A DNA stretch of 64,000 bases from Leptospira sanjuanensis (GCF_022267375.1 NZ_JAIZBH010000001.1:3120001-3184000); one strand, 5' to 3'. Counted from the stretch's first letter, positions 50,588 through 63,305 are shown. Translations and numbers: made by a program. The notes: generated from the letters alone by a model not told the origin.

Positions 50588-52866
50588 GCCAAGGACCGGG
50601 AAGGCGATTCGGGGTCGGGAATTCCGCATAACACGCGTAATTCTTCGAGAGATTTTGGGCAATCCTGATCCTCTTTCCAACCTAACACCGCGTAGATGGA
50701 CTGCGGCTTTTCCTTTCCTCGAATCCATACGGGAGGAAGTTCGACGAAATTGAAATGATCCTTTGCCAGTTGATACGTGCTTTCCGAGATGAGAATGTCG
50801 GTTCCGAATTCCTTGTTCAAGTATTCGATTCTGGACGCGAGATTGACCGTATCGCCGATCACCGTGAATTCAAGCTTCTTCTCCGAACCGATCTGCCCGA
50901 CGATCACCGGGCCGGAATTGATTCCGCAACCGAAACGGGTAAACGGACGTCCGATCTCGTGTCCTTTGTCGTTGAACTCGATCAACGCTCTTCGCATTAA
51001 CAAGGCGGCATTGATCGCGTTCTTCGGTTCGTGACCATCGTGAACGAGCGCGCCCCAGTGAGCCATCACCGCATCTCCGATGAACTTATCCACGATTCCC
51101 TGGGTGAGATAAATACATTCCACCATCTCCGTGAAATATTGATTCAGGAATTCGACGACTTCTTCAGGTTTCATCTTTTCTGACATTCCCGTAAAGTTTC
51201 GGAGATCGGAAAAGAAGACAGTAACGTCTCGGTTTTCGCCGCCGAGCTTGAGATCGGAAGATAACGCGCGTTCGGCGATCTCCTTGTTTACGAATTTACC
51301 GAAAGTGTTTTTGATCTTTTCGCGCTCCTCGAGTCCGCGCGCCATTCGTAAGAACGAGTTGGTAAGAACCCCCACTTCGTCGTGCGTCGTTGGACGGATA
51401 TCAACGTGATAATTCCCCTGTTCCACTTTACGCGTCGCACTTAGAAGTTGAATGATCGGAATCGTCAGAGTTCTTGAAAACACGAACACGACGAAGAATG
51501 CCACTGACAAAACCGAAATCATGATGAGAAGATTCTGCTTTCTAATTTTGTAAACCGCCTCGAAAGCGAGATCGGCGTCCAACGTGGAAAGAATTCCAAG
51601 CCCTCCGACTTCGAGCTGTTGATACGAACCCAGCATTTCCCTTCCTTCAAAATCGAAAAGCTGCGAACCGTTGTCCGAAGGACTGCGAAGCATATTCTCC
51701 ACAAGAGGATGTTTTTTATAATCCTTACCGGAAATCGCTTCCTTATCGTTCGAGTGCGCGATCAGATTTCCGGAAGAATCCACGACGAGCATTTGGAAGA
51801 AGTCCGTTTGCCGAACGGCCAAAAAAGAATCCAAAAATTCCGTGGCGGAAAAAACCAGACCCGAAATTTCAGCGCCTTCGGACACGGGCAGAAGTACCGC
51901 AACAGCGGGGAATCCGAATTCGGAAGAAACATTCAATACTTCTAATGTTCCGGACAAACGGGAAGAAGCCTTTTCCAAAGCTACTTTCAACGTCTCCGGA
52001 TCGGGAACTCCCGAAACCGAATTCGTCTTTAAAAATTTCAGATTCCAAAAAAGAGAACTAATCTCGCGGACGGAATCTCCGGGTCTGGATCGAAAACGAA
52101 CATACGCGACCGCGTTCGCGTTCGCACGGAAGAATTTTTCGGATTCGGTCGGACGAAAGTCCTGGATCTTACGAGTGGTTTCCTTCAGTTGTCCGCTCAA
52201 TTGCAGACCGGTCATTCTCGCGAGAGAAAGATTGTATTCCTGAATGAGAATCTCGCTGTATTTTCTGAAAAAGTACGTCGCCATCGTGATCATCAAACTC
52301 ATGCTGATCATGATGATCGCGGAAACGATGGAGAGAAGTTTTACTCGAATCGTAAACCGGGAAGGACGGAACGGCTCGTCGTAACCGTGCGGATGACGAG
52401 GATGTTTTAGAAAATCATAATATTTTGATTCGATCGTGGAAGCGAGTCCGTTGCCCGTCCAAATCAGACACGGGCTGTTGTGCGAACGGTTTTTCAGGAA
52501 TTGAAAGAATTTTTCCGAGGATTCTCCGCTGCCGGAAAGAATCTTATCGCTGTCCGCGGAAGAAATCGTGAAACCTCCGTGTTTCAGATCGCGCACGAGT
52601 CTTAAAAAATCGCGGGACTTTTTGAGAGTTTCCGCTTCCTTTCCCGGAAGACAAAAAACGACTTCTCTGATTCCGAGCGCGAGCTTTTCGCCAATCAGAC
52701 TTCGGATTAATAAATCGGGATCGTCTCCGTCGGAATGAAGATTCGGTAGTTCTTCCCAACGAATCGTTTTATCCCGTTTCCGTATGAATCGATCAAGCAG
52801 CCTGGACATCCGTTCCCTGTTCTCCTTAATTCTGGAGAAGAATGAAGATGTTTTTTCTCCTGTCAT
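50584..52866 (-). CDS. membrane adenylate/guanylate cyclase with Cache-like sensor and HAMP
   Basis: A 760-residue class III cyclase. A cytosolic N-terminal region (about 1-170) precedes a first membrane helix (LLSIVSAIIMISMSLMITMATYF). A periplasmic Cache-like domain (about 205-440) and a second helix (LLIMISVLSVAFFVVFVF) follow, then HAMP. The catalytic domain starts VTVFFSDLRNFTGMSEKM with the metal Asp; GIVDKFIGDAVMAHWGA, CGINSGPVIVGQIGSE and VIGDTVNLASRIE are intact. FGCGINSG-type residues favour ATP, but specificity is not proven. It opens a four-gene operon. Confidence 0.88.
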   Translation of the reverse strand: MTGEKTSSFFSRIKENRERMSRLLDRFIRKRDKTIRWEELPNLHSDGDDPDLLIRSLIGEKLALGIREVVFCLPGKEAETLKKSRDFLRLVRDLKHGGFTISSADSDKILSGSGESSEKFFQFLKNRSHNSPCLIWTGNGLASTIESKYYDFLKHPRHPHGYDEPFRPSRFTIRVKLLSIVSAIIMISMSLMITMATYFFRKYSEILIQEYNLSLARMTGLQLSGQLKETTRKIQDFRPTESEKFFRANANAVAYVRFRSRPGDSVREISSLFWNLKFLKTNSVSGVPDPETLKVALEKASSRLSGTLEVLNVSSEFGFPAVAVLLPVSEGAEISGLVFSATEFLDSFLAVRQTDFFQMLVVDSSGNLIAHSNDKEAISGKDYKKHPLVENMLRSPSDNGSQLFDFEGREMLGSYQQLEVGGLGILSTLDADLAFEAVYKIRKQNLLIMISVLSVAFFVVFVFSRTLTIPIIQLLSATRKVEQGNYHVDIRPTTHDEVGVLTNSFLRMARGLEEREKIKNTFGKFVNKEIAERALSSDLKLGGENRDVTVFFSDLRNFTGMSEKMKPEEVVEFLNQYFTEMVECIYLTQGIVDKFIGDAVMAHWGALVHDGHEPKNAINAALLMRRALIEFNDKGHEIGRPFTRFGCGINSGPVIVGQIGSEKKLEFTVIGDTVNLASRIEYLNKEFGTDILISESTYQLAKDHFNFVELPPVWIRGKEKPQSIYAVLGWKEDQDCPKSLEELRVLCGIPDPESPSRSLA

Positions 52867-52961
52867 CCTAAAATCGAAAATTTAAACAGAAGACATAGTT
52901 AAACCAAACGATTTGAACGAAAATCGACACAGATCGGACAAAGAAAGCCGGGAAGATCTTT

Positions 52962-53396
52962 TTATTTCGTCTTCATTCCCTCCCATTTTTCCGCGGCTTT
53001 CCGAATGAAACCCGGAATATCCTTTTCCCAAAGCCCCTGAGTTTCGTGGTCGTAGTTTAAATACAACTTTCCGTCCACGATCTTCCATTGATTGGGATCG
53101 ATATTTACTTTTTCGCCGAGTGCGATTCCGTACGCGCAGTAGCCGCCGAACTGAGGAACATATCGTTCGGGATTTTCGCGGAATCGTTTCAAATTTTCGG
53201 CCGAAGAAAAATACCAATCCGCTCCCTTCCATTTATAGGAGAATTCTCCCTTTCCTTCGATCGGTCTGCCCGATACAAAATAAGCGACCGGATCATAACC
53301 CTCGATCGCTACGCCCTTCAAAAATGTCTTATTGATTTCCGAAGCGGAAACCGCAGAACTTAGAAATAAAATCGTAATCGCTAAAGCAGTTTTCAT
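52962..53396 (-). CDS. secreted YHS-domain protein
   Basis: A 144-residue protein with a signal peptide ([17 protein letters not shown]) and a YHS-type domain: [64 protein letters not shown], then a short helix. YHS domains are linked to metal handling; one Cys (GGYCAYG) is conserved. ATG 53396 is preferred over an upstream GTG because GAGGTG sits just before it. It is divergent from the MscS gene. Confidence 0.85.
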   Translation of the reverse strand: MKTALAITILFLSSAVSASEINKTFLKGVAIEGYDPVAYFVSGRPIEGKGEFSYKWKGADWYFSSAENLKRFRENPERYVPQFGGYCAYGIALGEKVNIDPNQWKIVDGKLYLNYDHETQGLWEKDIPGFIRKAAEKWEGMKTK

Positions 53397-53477
53397 TACC
53401 ACCTCTTCGTGTTAATTCGGTTTAAAACGAAATCGATTTGGTCTTGCCCAATCCCGATCGGAGTGAAAACTGTTCCT

Positions 53478-54518
53478 ATGGATTGGAACGGAATTCAAAC
53501 CTGGATTTCGAAGGAATTCTTTTTGGAATTCGGAAACGCTTTCGGAATTTTTCTCTTCGTATTATTTTTCGGTTATATACTCGGAGACAGAATCGTTCCG
53601 AGACTTTCCGCAGTTCTTTTTCAGAATAGAATCCCCAGCTCTCATCCTCTTTTTAAAGCGGGAAGAAGAATCATCCGTTTGCTTTTCTTCCTTCTCGCAG
53701 CGTTTTTATTTCTAAAACTTCTCAAACTTACCGCGGGTTCGGGAGAATTCGTCTTTTTAGGATACAAAATTCTTTCGATCGTTCTTTTGACATTTTCTCT
53801 CGTTCGTCTTTTTTCGGCGGTGTTCGAAACGTATTCCGAAAAAACGGACGGTTTGATTTCTTCCGCGTCGATCATCAGCAACGTAATTCGGATCACGTTA
53901 TTCGCCATCGGAGTTTTGCTGATCCTTCAATCGCTCGGAATTTCCGTCGCGCCGATTCTCGGAGCGCTCGGAGTAGGAGGTCTTGCGGTCGCGCTCGGTT
54001 TGCAACCGACTCTTTCCAATTTATTTTCGGGTCTCAGCATTCTTCTCGGAAAGCAGCTCAAAAAAGGGGATTATGTTCGTTTATCGGGAGAAGGACTCGA
54101 AGGTTACGTGCAGGACGTCACGTGGAGAAGCACGACGATCCGCAGATTCAACAACAGCACGATCGTGGTTCCGAATTCGGTCATGGCTTCCTCTGTGTTT
54201 ACGAACTTCGATCTGCCCACGAAAGAATTTTCGATACAGATCGAAGCCGGTGTCGCTTATCAATCCGATCTCGAACGAGTGGAAACTCTCGCCGTGGAAA
54301 TCGGAAACGAAGTATTGAAGAAGTTCTATCAATCTCCTTCGACCAAGGACGTTTCCTTCGCTTATCAAAAGTTCTCCGAAAATTCGATCGATTTTAAAGT
54401 CGTTCTCCCTTCACAGGAATTTACGGATCAGTTTCCGATCAAACACGAATACATCAAACTTCTCCATTCCCGTTTTCAAAAAGAAGGAATCGAATGGAGG
54501 TTGCAAAACAAGAAATGA
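53478..54518 (+). CDS. MscS-type mechanosensitive ion channel
   Basis: A 346-residue channel. Helices near 20-45, 65-85 and 90-110 precede the pore helix region [40 protein letters not shown], the hallmark Gly/Ala pattern of MscS TM3. The cytoplasmic beta domain ([37 protein letters not shown]) and a C-terminal alpha/beta part follow. It releases solutes on hypo-osmotic shock. The ATG at 53478 is taken; an in-frame GTG at 53409 would add a basic, non-conserved lead. Stand-alone gene. Confidence 0.92.
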   Translation: MDWNGIQTWISKEFFLEFGNAFGIFLFVLFFGYILGDRIVPRLSAVLFQNRIPSSHPLFKAGRRIIRLLFFLLAAFLFLKLLKLTAGSGEFVFLGYKILSIVLLTFSLVRLFSAVFETYSEKTDGLISSASIISNVIRITLFAIGVLLILQSLGISVAPILGALGVGGLAVALGLQPTLSNLFSGLSILLGKQLKKGDYVRLSGEGLEGYVQDVTWRSTTIRRFNNSTIVVPNSVMASSVFTNFDLPTKEFSIQIEAGVAYQSDLERVETLAVEIGNEVLKKFYQSPSTKDVSFAYQKFSENSIDFKVVLPSQEFTDQFPIKHEYIKLLHSRFQKEGIEWRLQNKK

Positions 54519-54554
54519 CAGGAGCGATCGAACGCCTTAAATATACTTGCAAAC

Positions 54555-55409
54555 ATGAAAGATTCTTTTTTTAAAGACGCGTTTTATTACTGGAACGTAT
54601 TGAGCGTCGATATAGTATGCGGCGCGGTCGCTTCGGCGTGGTTCGCTTCCTCGCTTCTCCAAACGCAAATGAGAACGGCATTTTGGATTTTATTACCCGC
54701 GTCCGTTTGGGTCATCTACAGCGCGGATCATCTGATCGACGGCTGGAAATTGGGAGAAAACAGCGCGAACGAACGGCACGCATTCCATTACAAAAACAGA
54801 ATTTTCTTAAGTTGGATTACGATGATCGCCGCAGTTTTGTGTTTTGTCTGCGGGATTCTGTTTCTGCGGGAATGGGTCGTAAACGTCGCTTTGATTTTGG
54901 GAATCTTCGTGTTTTTGCACGTCGTTTTTGCCTATCTTCAAATTTCCTTCTTTTGGAAAGAATGTTCCGTTTCCGTTCTTTATACCGCCGGAGTTTGGTT
55001 CGGTCCGATTTTGCTGACGCAAAAATCCGCCTTCGAAACCTGGACGCCCTGCGCTCTTTTCCTTTTAACGGCACTTTGCAATTCTTTCGTGAATTCTTAT
55101 ATGGAAAAGGAAATCGATCGCAAAGAAAACGTGGAATCGATTCTCAAACAAATTTCTCCCGTCACTTTGAGAAAGACCGTTTATACGTTAGCCGCAATCG
55201 GAACGGCCGGAATTCTTTTTTGGTTTTTCGAAAGTTCGGAGCGGATTCTTCCCGAATGTCTGTATTTGGGCTTGGGTTATGCGATTTCTGCCGGGATTTT
55301 ACGATTTGAAACTTCGTTTCAGAGAAACCGGTTTTACAGACTTTTCGGAGAAGGTTATTTCATCCTGGCCTGTATTCCGGTTCTGATTCGAAGGTGGCTT
55401 ACGGTTTAA
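54555..55409 (+). CDS. UbiA-like multi-pass membrane protein
   Basis: A 284-residue protein with about eight membrane helices. [23 protein letters not shown] (near 55) resembles the first Asp-rich motif of UbiA prenyltransferases, and [21 protein letters not shown] (near 178) the second, though both are degenerate. It may be a prenyl-transfer enzyme or a non-catalytic relative. The stop overlaps the end of the convergent CarF-type gene by 11 bases. It follows mscS by 36 bases on the same strand. Confidence 0.6.
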   Translation: MKDSFFKDAFYYWNVLSVDIVCGAVASAWFASSLLQTQMRTAFWILLPASVWVIYSADHLIDGWKLGENSANERHAFHYKNRIFLSWITMIAAVLCFVCGILFLREWVVNVALILGIFVFLHVVFAYLQISFFWKECSVSVLYTAGVWFGPILLTQKSAFETWTPCALFLLTALCNSFVNSYMEKEIDRKENVESILKQISPVTLRKTVYTLAAIGTAGILFWFFESSERILPECLYLGLGYAISAGILRFETSFQRNRFYRLFGEGYFILACIPVLIRRWLTV

Positions 55410-56100
55410 CCGCGGGAGGAATTCTTAAAATCCAACGAAGCGCTTCGTAAAACTTCGTAGCTTTTAAAATCGGGTTCAGCCATCCGGTTGTGATGCAGAA
55501 ATACGTGTCGTGAGGGGCCGTGTGATGAACCTTGTGGTGTTCCGGCCCTAAAATCAGTTTATATTTTTGTAATATTTTTATCACGGGCAAAGGAGAATCC
55601 TGATGCGCCCATTTATGAATCTGGTTGGTCGCGAAAATTCCCCACAAAAGGAAAAACCAGAACAACGCGAAAAGCGAACTGAAAACGCCCGCAGATTCCC
55701 AAAAGAAAACATAATATACTAATATAGGTAACGAAACGAGACAATTGTTTCCGTTCGTCTCGATAAAATCGTGTCTCGTAATTCCTTTCGGGTCCACGTG
55801 ATGATCGCGGAAAGGAAAGATGAACGCGGGGCCGAGAACGGGAGTGTTTTCCGAACCGATGCTATCCCCCAAAAAGTGGACCAATCCGGAAACGAAATCG
55901 GCTCCAAGCCAGGAAAGGAAAATCACGGCAGGCACGGCCCAGATCAAATACGAATGGGCCGCGAAGTCGTTTTGAAAAAGGTTCGCGAGTTTATAGCCGA
56001 GATAAACGGAAAGAAAAACGAACGCGATTATGCTGAGTGTCTCGAAGATTCGATGAACGGTTAAGTCCGGTTTCGGAACGGGAGTAAGTTCGGTATTCAT
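55399..56100 (-). CDS. CarF/TMEM189-type lipid desaturase
   Basis: A 233-residue membrane protein of the Kua/CarF/PEDS1 family. The His-rich motifs are all present: [49 protein letters not shown] and [22 protein letters not shown]. These ligate a di-iron centre. In Myxococcus (CarF) and animals (TMEM189) this family introduces the vinyl-ether bond of plasmalogens, using oxygen. An equivalent role in Leptospira is inference. Two or three membrane helices flank the motifs. ATG 56100. Confidence 0.88.
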   Translation of the reverse strand: MNTELTPVPKPDLTVHRIFETLSIIAFVFLSVYLGYKLANLFQNDFAAHSYLIWAVPAVIFLSWLGADFVSGLVHFLGDSIGSENTPVLGPAFIFPFRDHHVDPKGITRHDFIETNGNNCLVSLPILVYYVFFWESAGVFSSLFALFWFFLLWGIFATNQIHKWAHQDSPLPVIKILQKYKLILGPEHHKVHHTAPHDTYFCITTGWLNPILKATKFYEALRWILRIPPAVKP

Positions 56101-56166
56101 ACGATTGCCTGGTGTATTCTTATCACAAGTAAGAATTCAGGCGATATTTTTTCCGTCAGGAAACTC

Positions 56167-56352
56167 TTGAATCGTAAAAAAATGAAACTTTACAGCCGAG
56201 TCCGCGATTCGATCCTTCTTGATATGAGCCCTCTTTCCTTCAATACGCCCGGTCTTTTGTTCCCCGCGATTTCTCTTCTGATGCTTGCTTATTGGATGCG
56301 AAGGATCGCGGACGAACAAATTCCGATTCGCACTAAAGAATTCTTGAAGTAA
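56167..56352 (+). CDS. small membrane protein, possibly truncated DUF2721-like
   Basis: A frame of 61 residues from TTG 56167 (AGGA a few bases upstream) or 56 from ATG 56182. FNTPGLLFPAISLLMLAYWMRRIADE resembles the first helix of DUF2721 proteins, which are normally about 130-150 residues; here the frame stops soon after. It could be a decayed remnant or a distinct one-helix protein. It lies in the divergent gap between the desaturase and the SDR gene. Confidence 0.4.
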   Translation: MNRKKMKLYSRVRDSILLDMSPLSFNTPGLLFPAISLLMLAYWMRRIADEQIPIRTKEFLK

Positions 56353-56429
56353 GAGAGTTTCTCCGTAATTCTCGCTTTTTAAAAAGAAATCGGAATCCGG
56401 AAATCGGCGTACGAAAGCGGGAGTTCAAT

Positions 56430-57236
56430 ATGAGCGCGGCGTTTTACAAAGACAAGGTGGTGTGGATCACGGGAGCCTCTTCCGGCATCGGGGAAGAACT
56501 CGTAAAGGAAGCGGCCAAACGGGGAGCGAAAATCGTTCTTTCCGCCAGAAGAACCAAGGAATTGGAAAGGGTCAAAAAAGAATGCGGCCTCACCAAAACG
56601 AACAGCCTGATTCTTCCTTTAGATTTAGAAGATTATAAAAAACTAAAGAACGTTCCCAAAAAGGCGATCGATCAATTCGGAAGAATCGACGTTCTCATCA
56701 ATAACGGGGGAATCAGCCAACGTTCCTTCACGTATGAAACCTCGATCGATACGTACGAGAAGCTGATGGACGTGAACTACTTCGGAAACATCGCGTTGTC
56801 CCTCGCCGTTCTTCCGATCTTACGCAAACAAAAGAGCGGAGTCATCGCTTCGATTTCGAGCGTAGCCGGATTGTTCGGAGTTCCTCTACGCAGCGGTTAC
56901 AGCGCGACAAAGGCGGCCCTCACCGGTTTTTACGAGGCCCTTCGCGCGGAAAACGTCCGGGAGAATATTCAAGTTTCCTTAATTTATCCCGGCTTTATAA
57001 AAACTCAAATCTCCAACAACGCCCTTAAAGGCGACGGAAGCAAACAAGGTAAAATGGATTCCGTGATCGAACAAGGAATCCCCGCGGACGAATGCGCCCG
57101 CAAAATTCTGGACGGAATCGCGGAAAAGAAACACAAGATCATCATCGCAGGTTCGAGAGAAAGGTTCGGAATTTTTATGTATAAATTTTTTCCGGGGATT
57201 TTTGCGAAGATGATCGCAAAAGCGAAAGTCCACTGA
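56430..57236 (+). CDS. short-chain dehydrogenase/reductase
   Basis: A 268-residue SDR of the DHRS7-like branch. The cofactor motif is VVWITGASSGIGEELV with Arg after it (SARR) favouring NADPH; NNGGIS, the Ser in ISSVAG and the catalytic YSATK (Tyr-Lys) are intact. The C-terminal hydrophobic/basic end (FMYKFFPGIFAKMIAKAKVH) may contact the membrane. ATG 56430 has GGGAG six bases upstream. Substrate is probably a lipid or steroid-like ketone; unproven. Confidence 0.92.
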   Translation: MSAAFYKDKVVWITGASSGIGEELVKEAAKRGAKIVLSARRTKELERVKKECGLTKTNSLILPLDLEDYKKLKNVPKKAIDQFGRIDVLINNGGISQRSFTYETSIDTYEKLMDVNYFGNIALSLAVLPILRKQKSGVIASISSVAGLFGVPLRSGYSATKAALTGFYEALRAENVRENIQVSLIYPGFIKTQISNNALKGDGSKQGKMDSVIEQGIPADECARKILDGIAEKKHKIIIAGSRERFGIFMYKFFPGIFAKMIAKAKVH

Positions 57237-57374
57237 TGGATCGTTGTGCTGACGATCAAGTGTTCGGATTTTTGCAAACGAAATTTCGACTTGGAAATAA
57301 TTTGTCGGAACAATCGTTGTGATTTTTTTAAGTTGCAATCGATTCAAAAAAATCTTTAGGCGGACTTCGCATCC

Positions 57375-58322
57375 ATGGCAAAGAATTATATTCGGTTTCA
57401 GAAAAAGAAGAACATCGATTGGGCTTTACTCGATAACGGAAGAATTCTCCCGTTGGGCTGCGGAGATCTATCGACAAAAGACTTTCTCGAATTTTTACGG
57501 AAGAAAAAGAAATCAGCCAAACTCAAATCGATCTCTTCGGAAGGAGTTTCGATTGTATCGCCGATCACGGCTCCTTGTCAGATCATTTGTCAAGGCGCGA
57601 ACTATAGGCAACATCTGATCGAATCGGGTTTGAATCCGGACGATAAGAATTACAATCTCTTCTTTACGAAATCGGACGCGTCCTTGTTTCCGCCGATCGG
57701 CGACATTGTGCGTCCCTTGCAGGTAAAACTTCTGGATTACGAGATCGAACTCGGTCTTGTTTTCGGAAAAGGATTCGATTCCGATTTGAATCCGAATCCG
57801 GAAAACGTCGCCTCGCACGTGGCAGCGTTCTTTATGGCAAACGACGTCTCTGCGAGGGATGTTCAACTTCCTCAATTGCAATGGTATAAGGGAAAATCTT
57901 ACCGCACCTTTTGTCCGTCCGGCCCGCATCTTACGGTTTTGGAACCGGGAGATTTCGAATGTTTGGATTCGCTGGAATTGACGTTGACCGTTAACGGAAA
58001 AGTCCGTCAAAGGGACAAGGCTTCCAATCTCGTTTTCAAACCGATCGAAAGCATCGTAGAACTATCACGTTTTTGTAATATTGCTCCGGGTGACGTTTTG
58101 TTGACGGGAACTCCTTCCGGTTGCGCGCTCCGCGCACCGGGGAAACTCGTACAGGCGTTGGGCGGTTTTCTTTCCGAAAAAACGAAATGGAAGTTGTTCG
58201 TCAAAGGTCAAAGCAAACGAAGCCAATACTTACAACCGGGCGATGTCGTCCGTTCTTCGATCCGCACCGTTGACGGCAAGATCGATTTGGGTGAACAGGT
58301 TTTGAACGTGATCGCCGAGTAA
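57375..58322 (+). CDS. fumarylacetoacetate hydrolase family protein
   Basis: A 315-residue FAH-fold protein. Metal ligands are visible in [16 protein letters not shown] (two Glu) and [14 protein letters not shown] (Asp). [13 protein letters not shown] and [15 protein letters not shown] are family signatures. Members hydrolyse C-C bonds or decarboxylate keto acids in aromatic degradation; the substrate here is unknown. It follows the SDR gene by 138 bases with no terminator seen, so the two could share a transcript. ATG 57375. Confidence 0.88.
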   Translation: MAKNYIRFQKKKNIDWALLDNGRILPLGCGDLSTKDFLEFLRKKKKSAKLKSISSEGVSIVSPITAPCQIICQGANYRQHLIESGLNPDDKNYNLFFTKSDASLFPPIGDIVRPLQVKLLDYEIELGLVFGKGFDSDLNPNPENVASHVAAFFMANDVSARDVQLPQLQWYKGKSYRTFCPSGPHLTVLEPGDFECLDSLELTLTVNGKVRQRDKASNLVFKPIESIVELSRFCNIAPGDVLLTGTPSGCALRAPGKLVQALGGFLSEKTKWKLFVKGQSKRSQYLQPGDVVRSSIRTVDGKIDLGEQVLNVIAE

Positions 58323-58755
58323 GACGAACATACGGATCTCCCGCGGAGCTCCGAATGTGTTATACCAACGAACGGCAGCGGAAAACGTTAGACGAAATCA
58401 CGTCTTCCGCAAAGAGCCGTTCGCCGTTTTGTCAACGTAATTTTGTGCCCTTTTGTTTGTCGGACCAAACGTTGCGTTCGGAAGAAAGCGTAAGAGTTCC
58501 CACACTTTTAGGATCTCGGTGAATCGCCTGTTTTTCCGGTTTGCGGGAGTTCCCACGATCTTTCGAAAACGGAAAGATCCCGGATAACGGCCCGCAAGCG
58601 ACACGCACGGCTTGGTCCGAGTCTTCGAGGACCGAGCGGGACTCCGCGAGCCGGAAGTGGCGCGGTCCGCGTGGGAACTCTTACGAAATTCAAACGAACT
58701 CGTTGCGATTCCAACGCGGATGCGGCCAAAAATATTTCCGAAGGAGTTCCCACAC
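58323..58755. repeat. repeat-rich intergenic region between FAH gene and thiC
   Basis: 433 bases without a supported gene. It has four GTGGGAACTC-type repeats (58494-58505, 58542-58558, 58671-58680, 58743-58755). The 25-base element at 58628-58652 is identical to 11124-11148, and GGCTTGGTCC at 58609-58618 also matches that locus. GGTCC and GGACC words flanking GAGTCTTCG (58614-58634) form an imperfect hairpin. Short open frames here reflect the repeats. Confidence 0.7.
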
Positions 58756-60369
<1,614 letters not shown>

Positions 60370-60371
60370 TT

Positions 60372-60399
60372 AAAAAACAAGAACCGATTCGCGATTCTT
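60372..60399 (-). terminator. expression-platform terminator of the thiC riboswitch
   Basis: On the minus strand AAGAATC (60399-60393), loop of seven, GGTTCTT (60385-60379), one G, then six T (60377-60372). It lies 62 bases after the aptamer and before the thiC ribosome site. Confidence 0.75.
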
Positions 60400-60461
60400 C
60401 CTTTGAAACTTCCTAGACGACTCGAAACGAATGGGAACAAAGATAGAATCGTTTGTATGAT

Positions 60462-60543
60462 CCGTTTTCCTACGCAGGCCTTATCCTGATCAGGTTCCGG
60501 GGACTCTCTCAGAGGCTATATTGTTTAGCCCCACCCCCAACGG
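60462..60543 (-). promoter_or_regulatory. TPP riboswitch (THI element)
   Basis: The minus strand reads GGGGGTGGGGC, then CTCTGAGAGA, ACCTGATCAGGATAA and TGCGTAGGAA, the conserved THI-box order. P1 closes CCGTT (60543-60539) with AACGG (60466-60462). Thiamine pyrophosphate binding should favour the downstream terminator and switch off thiC. Confidence 0.95.
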
Positions 60544-60811
60544 TTTCAAAAGTAGAATCGCATGACAAGAGTTCGATGACAAGAATAAAAAGAAGCTCCC
60601 GGTATTAAAATCAAACCCGTTTCTCTTTGAGGAATTCCCGTCTATAACGAACTTGAAACGGAAGGTTCTAAAACTGCCGATCAAAAATCGGTGAGTATAA
60701 ATCACCGAACGATTTTTCAAATTCGAAAATCGGCGTCGTTTTTTGTTCCGCGTCTTAAGGGATGTTTAAAAAATTTCGTCGCTCCGATGATCAAAGATTT
60801 TATACAAACTC

Positions 60812-60825
60812 ATAACAAATGTTAT
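60812..60825. promoter_or_regulatory. palindrome upstream of ompL1
   Basis: ATAACAAATGTTAT has perfect six-base arms around AA and lies about 70 bases before the promoter-like pair at 60897. It could be a regulator site; no protein is assigned. Confidence 0.35.
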
Positions 60826-60887
60826 AAATAAGTTAAAATTTTTTTCATTCTACTTCGGAATTTTGGGAACTTTTCAACCTTTTCCCT

Positions 60888-60928
<41 letters not shown>

Positions 60929-61012
60929 CCCTGTGTCCGGGATTCAGGAAAATAGAAACAACCTCCGGAAACACAATCAAATCAAAATTGAATCGTGAGT
61001 AAGGAGTTATCA

Positions 61013-61972
<960 letters not shown>

Positions 61973-62003
61973 GATTCTTTCCTAAGAATCGAATTTGCAA
62001 AAA

Positions 62004-62028
62004 GGCTCTCCTTCGAGAGCCTTTTTTT
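62004..62028 (+). terminator. intrinsic terminator after ompL1
   Basis: GGCTCTC (62004-62010), loop CTTC, GAGAGCC (62015-62021), then seven T. Confidence 0.92.
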
Positions 62029-62120
62029 ATACCACTCGCTCCAAAAAAGTTTGAAGAACCTTGACAGTAACCGATTCGAATTTAGCGTCCTAATTCAACC
62101 ATCCGTTGAAAGAAGCGTAA

Positions 62121-63092
62121 ATGATCTTGGACCCACGTCGATTCTCCGTAACGAAGCCTTATTGGCTGACGCTCTGCATCTTCCTCTCCTTCTCCCTTTG
62201 CGATAACCTTTCTGCAAAATCTTATTTCGTTACAGGCTTAGGTCTTCAATTCGATTTGGGAAATATGGGAGAAGTCATCACCAAAGACGGGATCAACTCG
62301 GGACAATACCATCCGGTTCAATCTTCGAATGCCTGCGACCCGAGCGTTGCAGTCTGTAGTCAAAACGGATTCGTAAACGGCGTCGCGCTCCGAAGATTGG
62401 TCGTTCCCGAAAATAGACTGATCACGATCGAGCGGACTACGGGCGGAGTATTTCAGGCAGAGAGCGCGCATGGCGCGATGGTTGGCGGAAATATCATGAC
62501 CGGTTTCGAAAAGGATTTCGGAAAATATTTTTTCTGGAGAATCTCCGCAAACTACACACAGAAGATCGCAGGCGGCGTTACAAAAGCGAGTTTCATCGGA
62601 TATCGTTTTATCGACGCAAACTGGAACTTTCAATCCTTGGTTGTTCCCGCGACGATCGGAATCAAATTAAACGTCAGCGACGATGCGGCCGTTTATATGG
62701 GAATGGGTTTAAATTATTATACGGGAGGCTGGGGTCTCCGAGGCAGAAACGATTCTAAAACAGTCGCGGACACGTTAGACGCTCTTATCGTCAGCGTTCC
62801 GCAGCTTGCATTGGTTCGGGATCTTTTGAAGGACGGTCCCGATCCTCCTTCTGTTCGGGAAAACACTCAGTTTAGAATTTCGGGATTTTCCCCGAATTGG
62901 CTGATCGGAACCCAAGCCCGGATTACGGACAAGGGTTACGTTTTTTTAGAAGTGGAAACCGTGTTCGCATCTAAAATGGATTCGACTACAAGCCAGTCTT
63001 TAGGAACCATTCTAAACCTTTCCCCTACTCCGGCCTTTCCGATTCAAGTCGGGGGTCAGACGTATCGGGCTGGTTACAAGCACGAGCTTTGA
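62121..63092 (+). CDS. OmpL1-like porin paralogue
   Basis: A 323-residue beta-barrel colinear with OmpL1 from the post-signal KSYFVTGLGLQFDLGNMGEVITKDG to the closing GYKHEL. Shared blocks include PENRLITIERTTGGVF, KYFFWRISANYTQKIAGGVTKA, VPATIGIKLNVSDDAAVYMG and WLIGTQARITDKGYVFLEVETV. The loop regions differ most (near 55-75 and 215-245), as expected of surface loops. The gene arose by tandem duplication and diverged. It is separated from ompL1 by a terminator, so it needs its own promoter. ATG 62121 with AGAAG upstream. Confidence 0.9.
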   Translation: MILDPRRFSVTKPYWLTLCIFLSFSLCDNLSAKSYFVTGLGLQFDLGNMGEVITKDGINSGQYHPVQSSNACDPSVAVCSQNGFVNGVALRRLVVPENRLITIERTTGGVFQAESAHGAMVGGNIMTGFEKDFGKYFFWRISANYTQKIAGGVTKASFIGYRFIDANWNFQSLVVPATIGIKLNVSDDAAVYMGMGLNYYTGGWGLRGRNDSKTVADTLDALIVSVPQLALVRDLLKDGPDPPSVRENTQFRISGFSPNWLIGTQARITDKGYVFLEVETVFASKMDSTTSQSLGTILNLSPTPAFPIQVGGQTYRAGYKHEL

Positions 63093-63305
63093 GCCGTGAG
63101 AGTTCCCGCATTCGGTGCGAAAGAGGGCTGTGCACGTTTTGTAAGAGTTCCCACAAACGTATCACCGAGCGATTTGAAAACCGCAAACTTTCAGAGAACG
63201 TCCGCAGGAGTTCCCACAAACGTTCTCTTTCGTTCGACGGTCGCGCGGTGAAACGCTCACTACGGGTCGCGTTAACTCAGCGAAACGCTCACTACGGGTC
63301 GCGTT
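63093..63305. repeat. repeat cluster between porin paralogue and acyl-CoA dehydrogenase gene
   Basis: Three GTGGGAACTC-type repeats (63098-63110, 63145-63159, 63208-63222), the last two both ending in ACAAACG. A 24-base direct repeat that begins GAAACGCTCACTACGGGT occurs at 63250-63273 and 63282-63305, a 32-base period; the second copy abuts the stop of the convergent gene. No gene is supported. Confidence 0.75.

Noticed and set aside
63250..63305. Possible CRISPR-like repeat-spacer unit
   Set aside because: Only two copies with an 8-base gap and no cas genes; treated as a tandem repeat.
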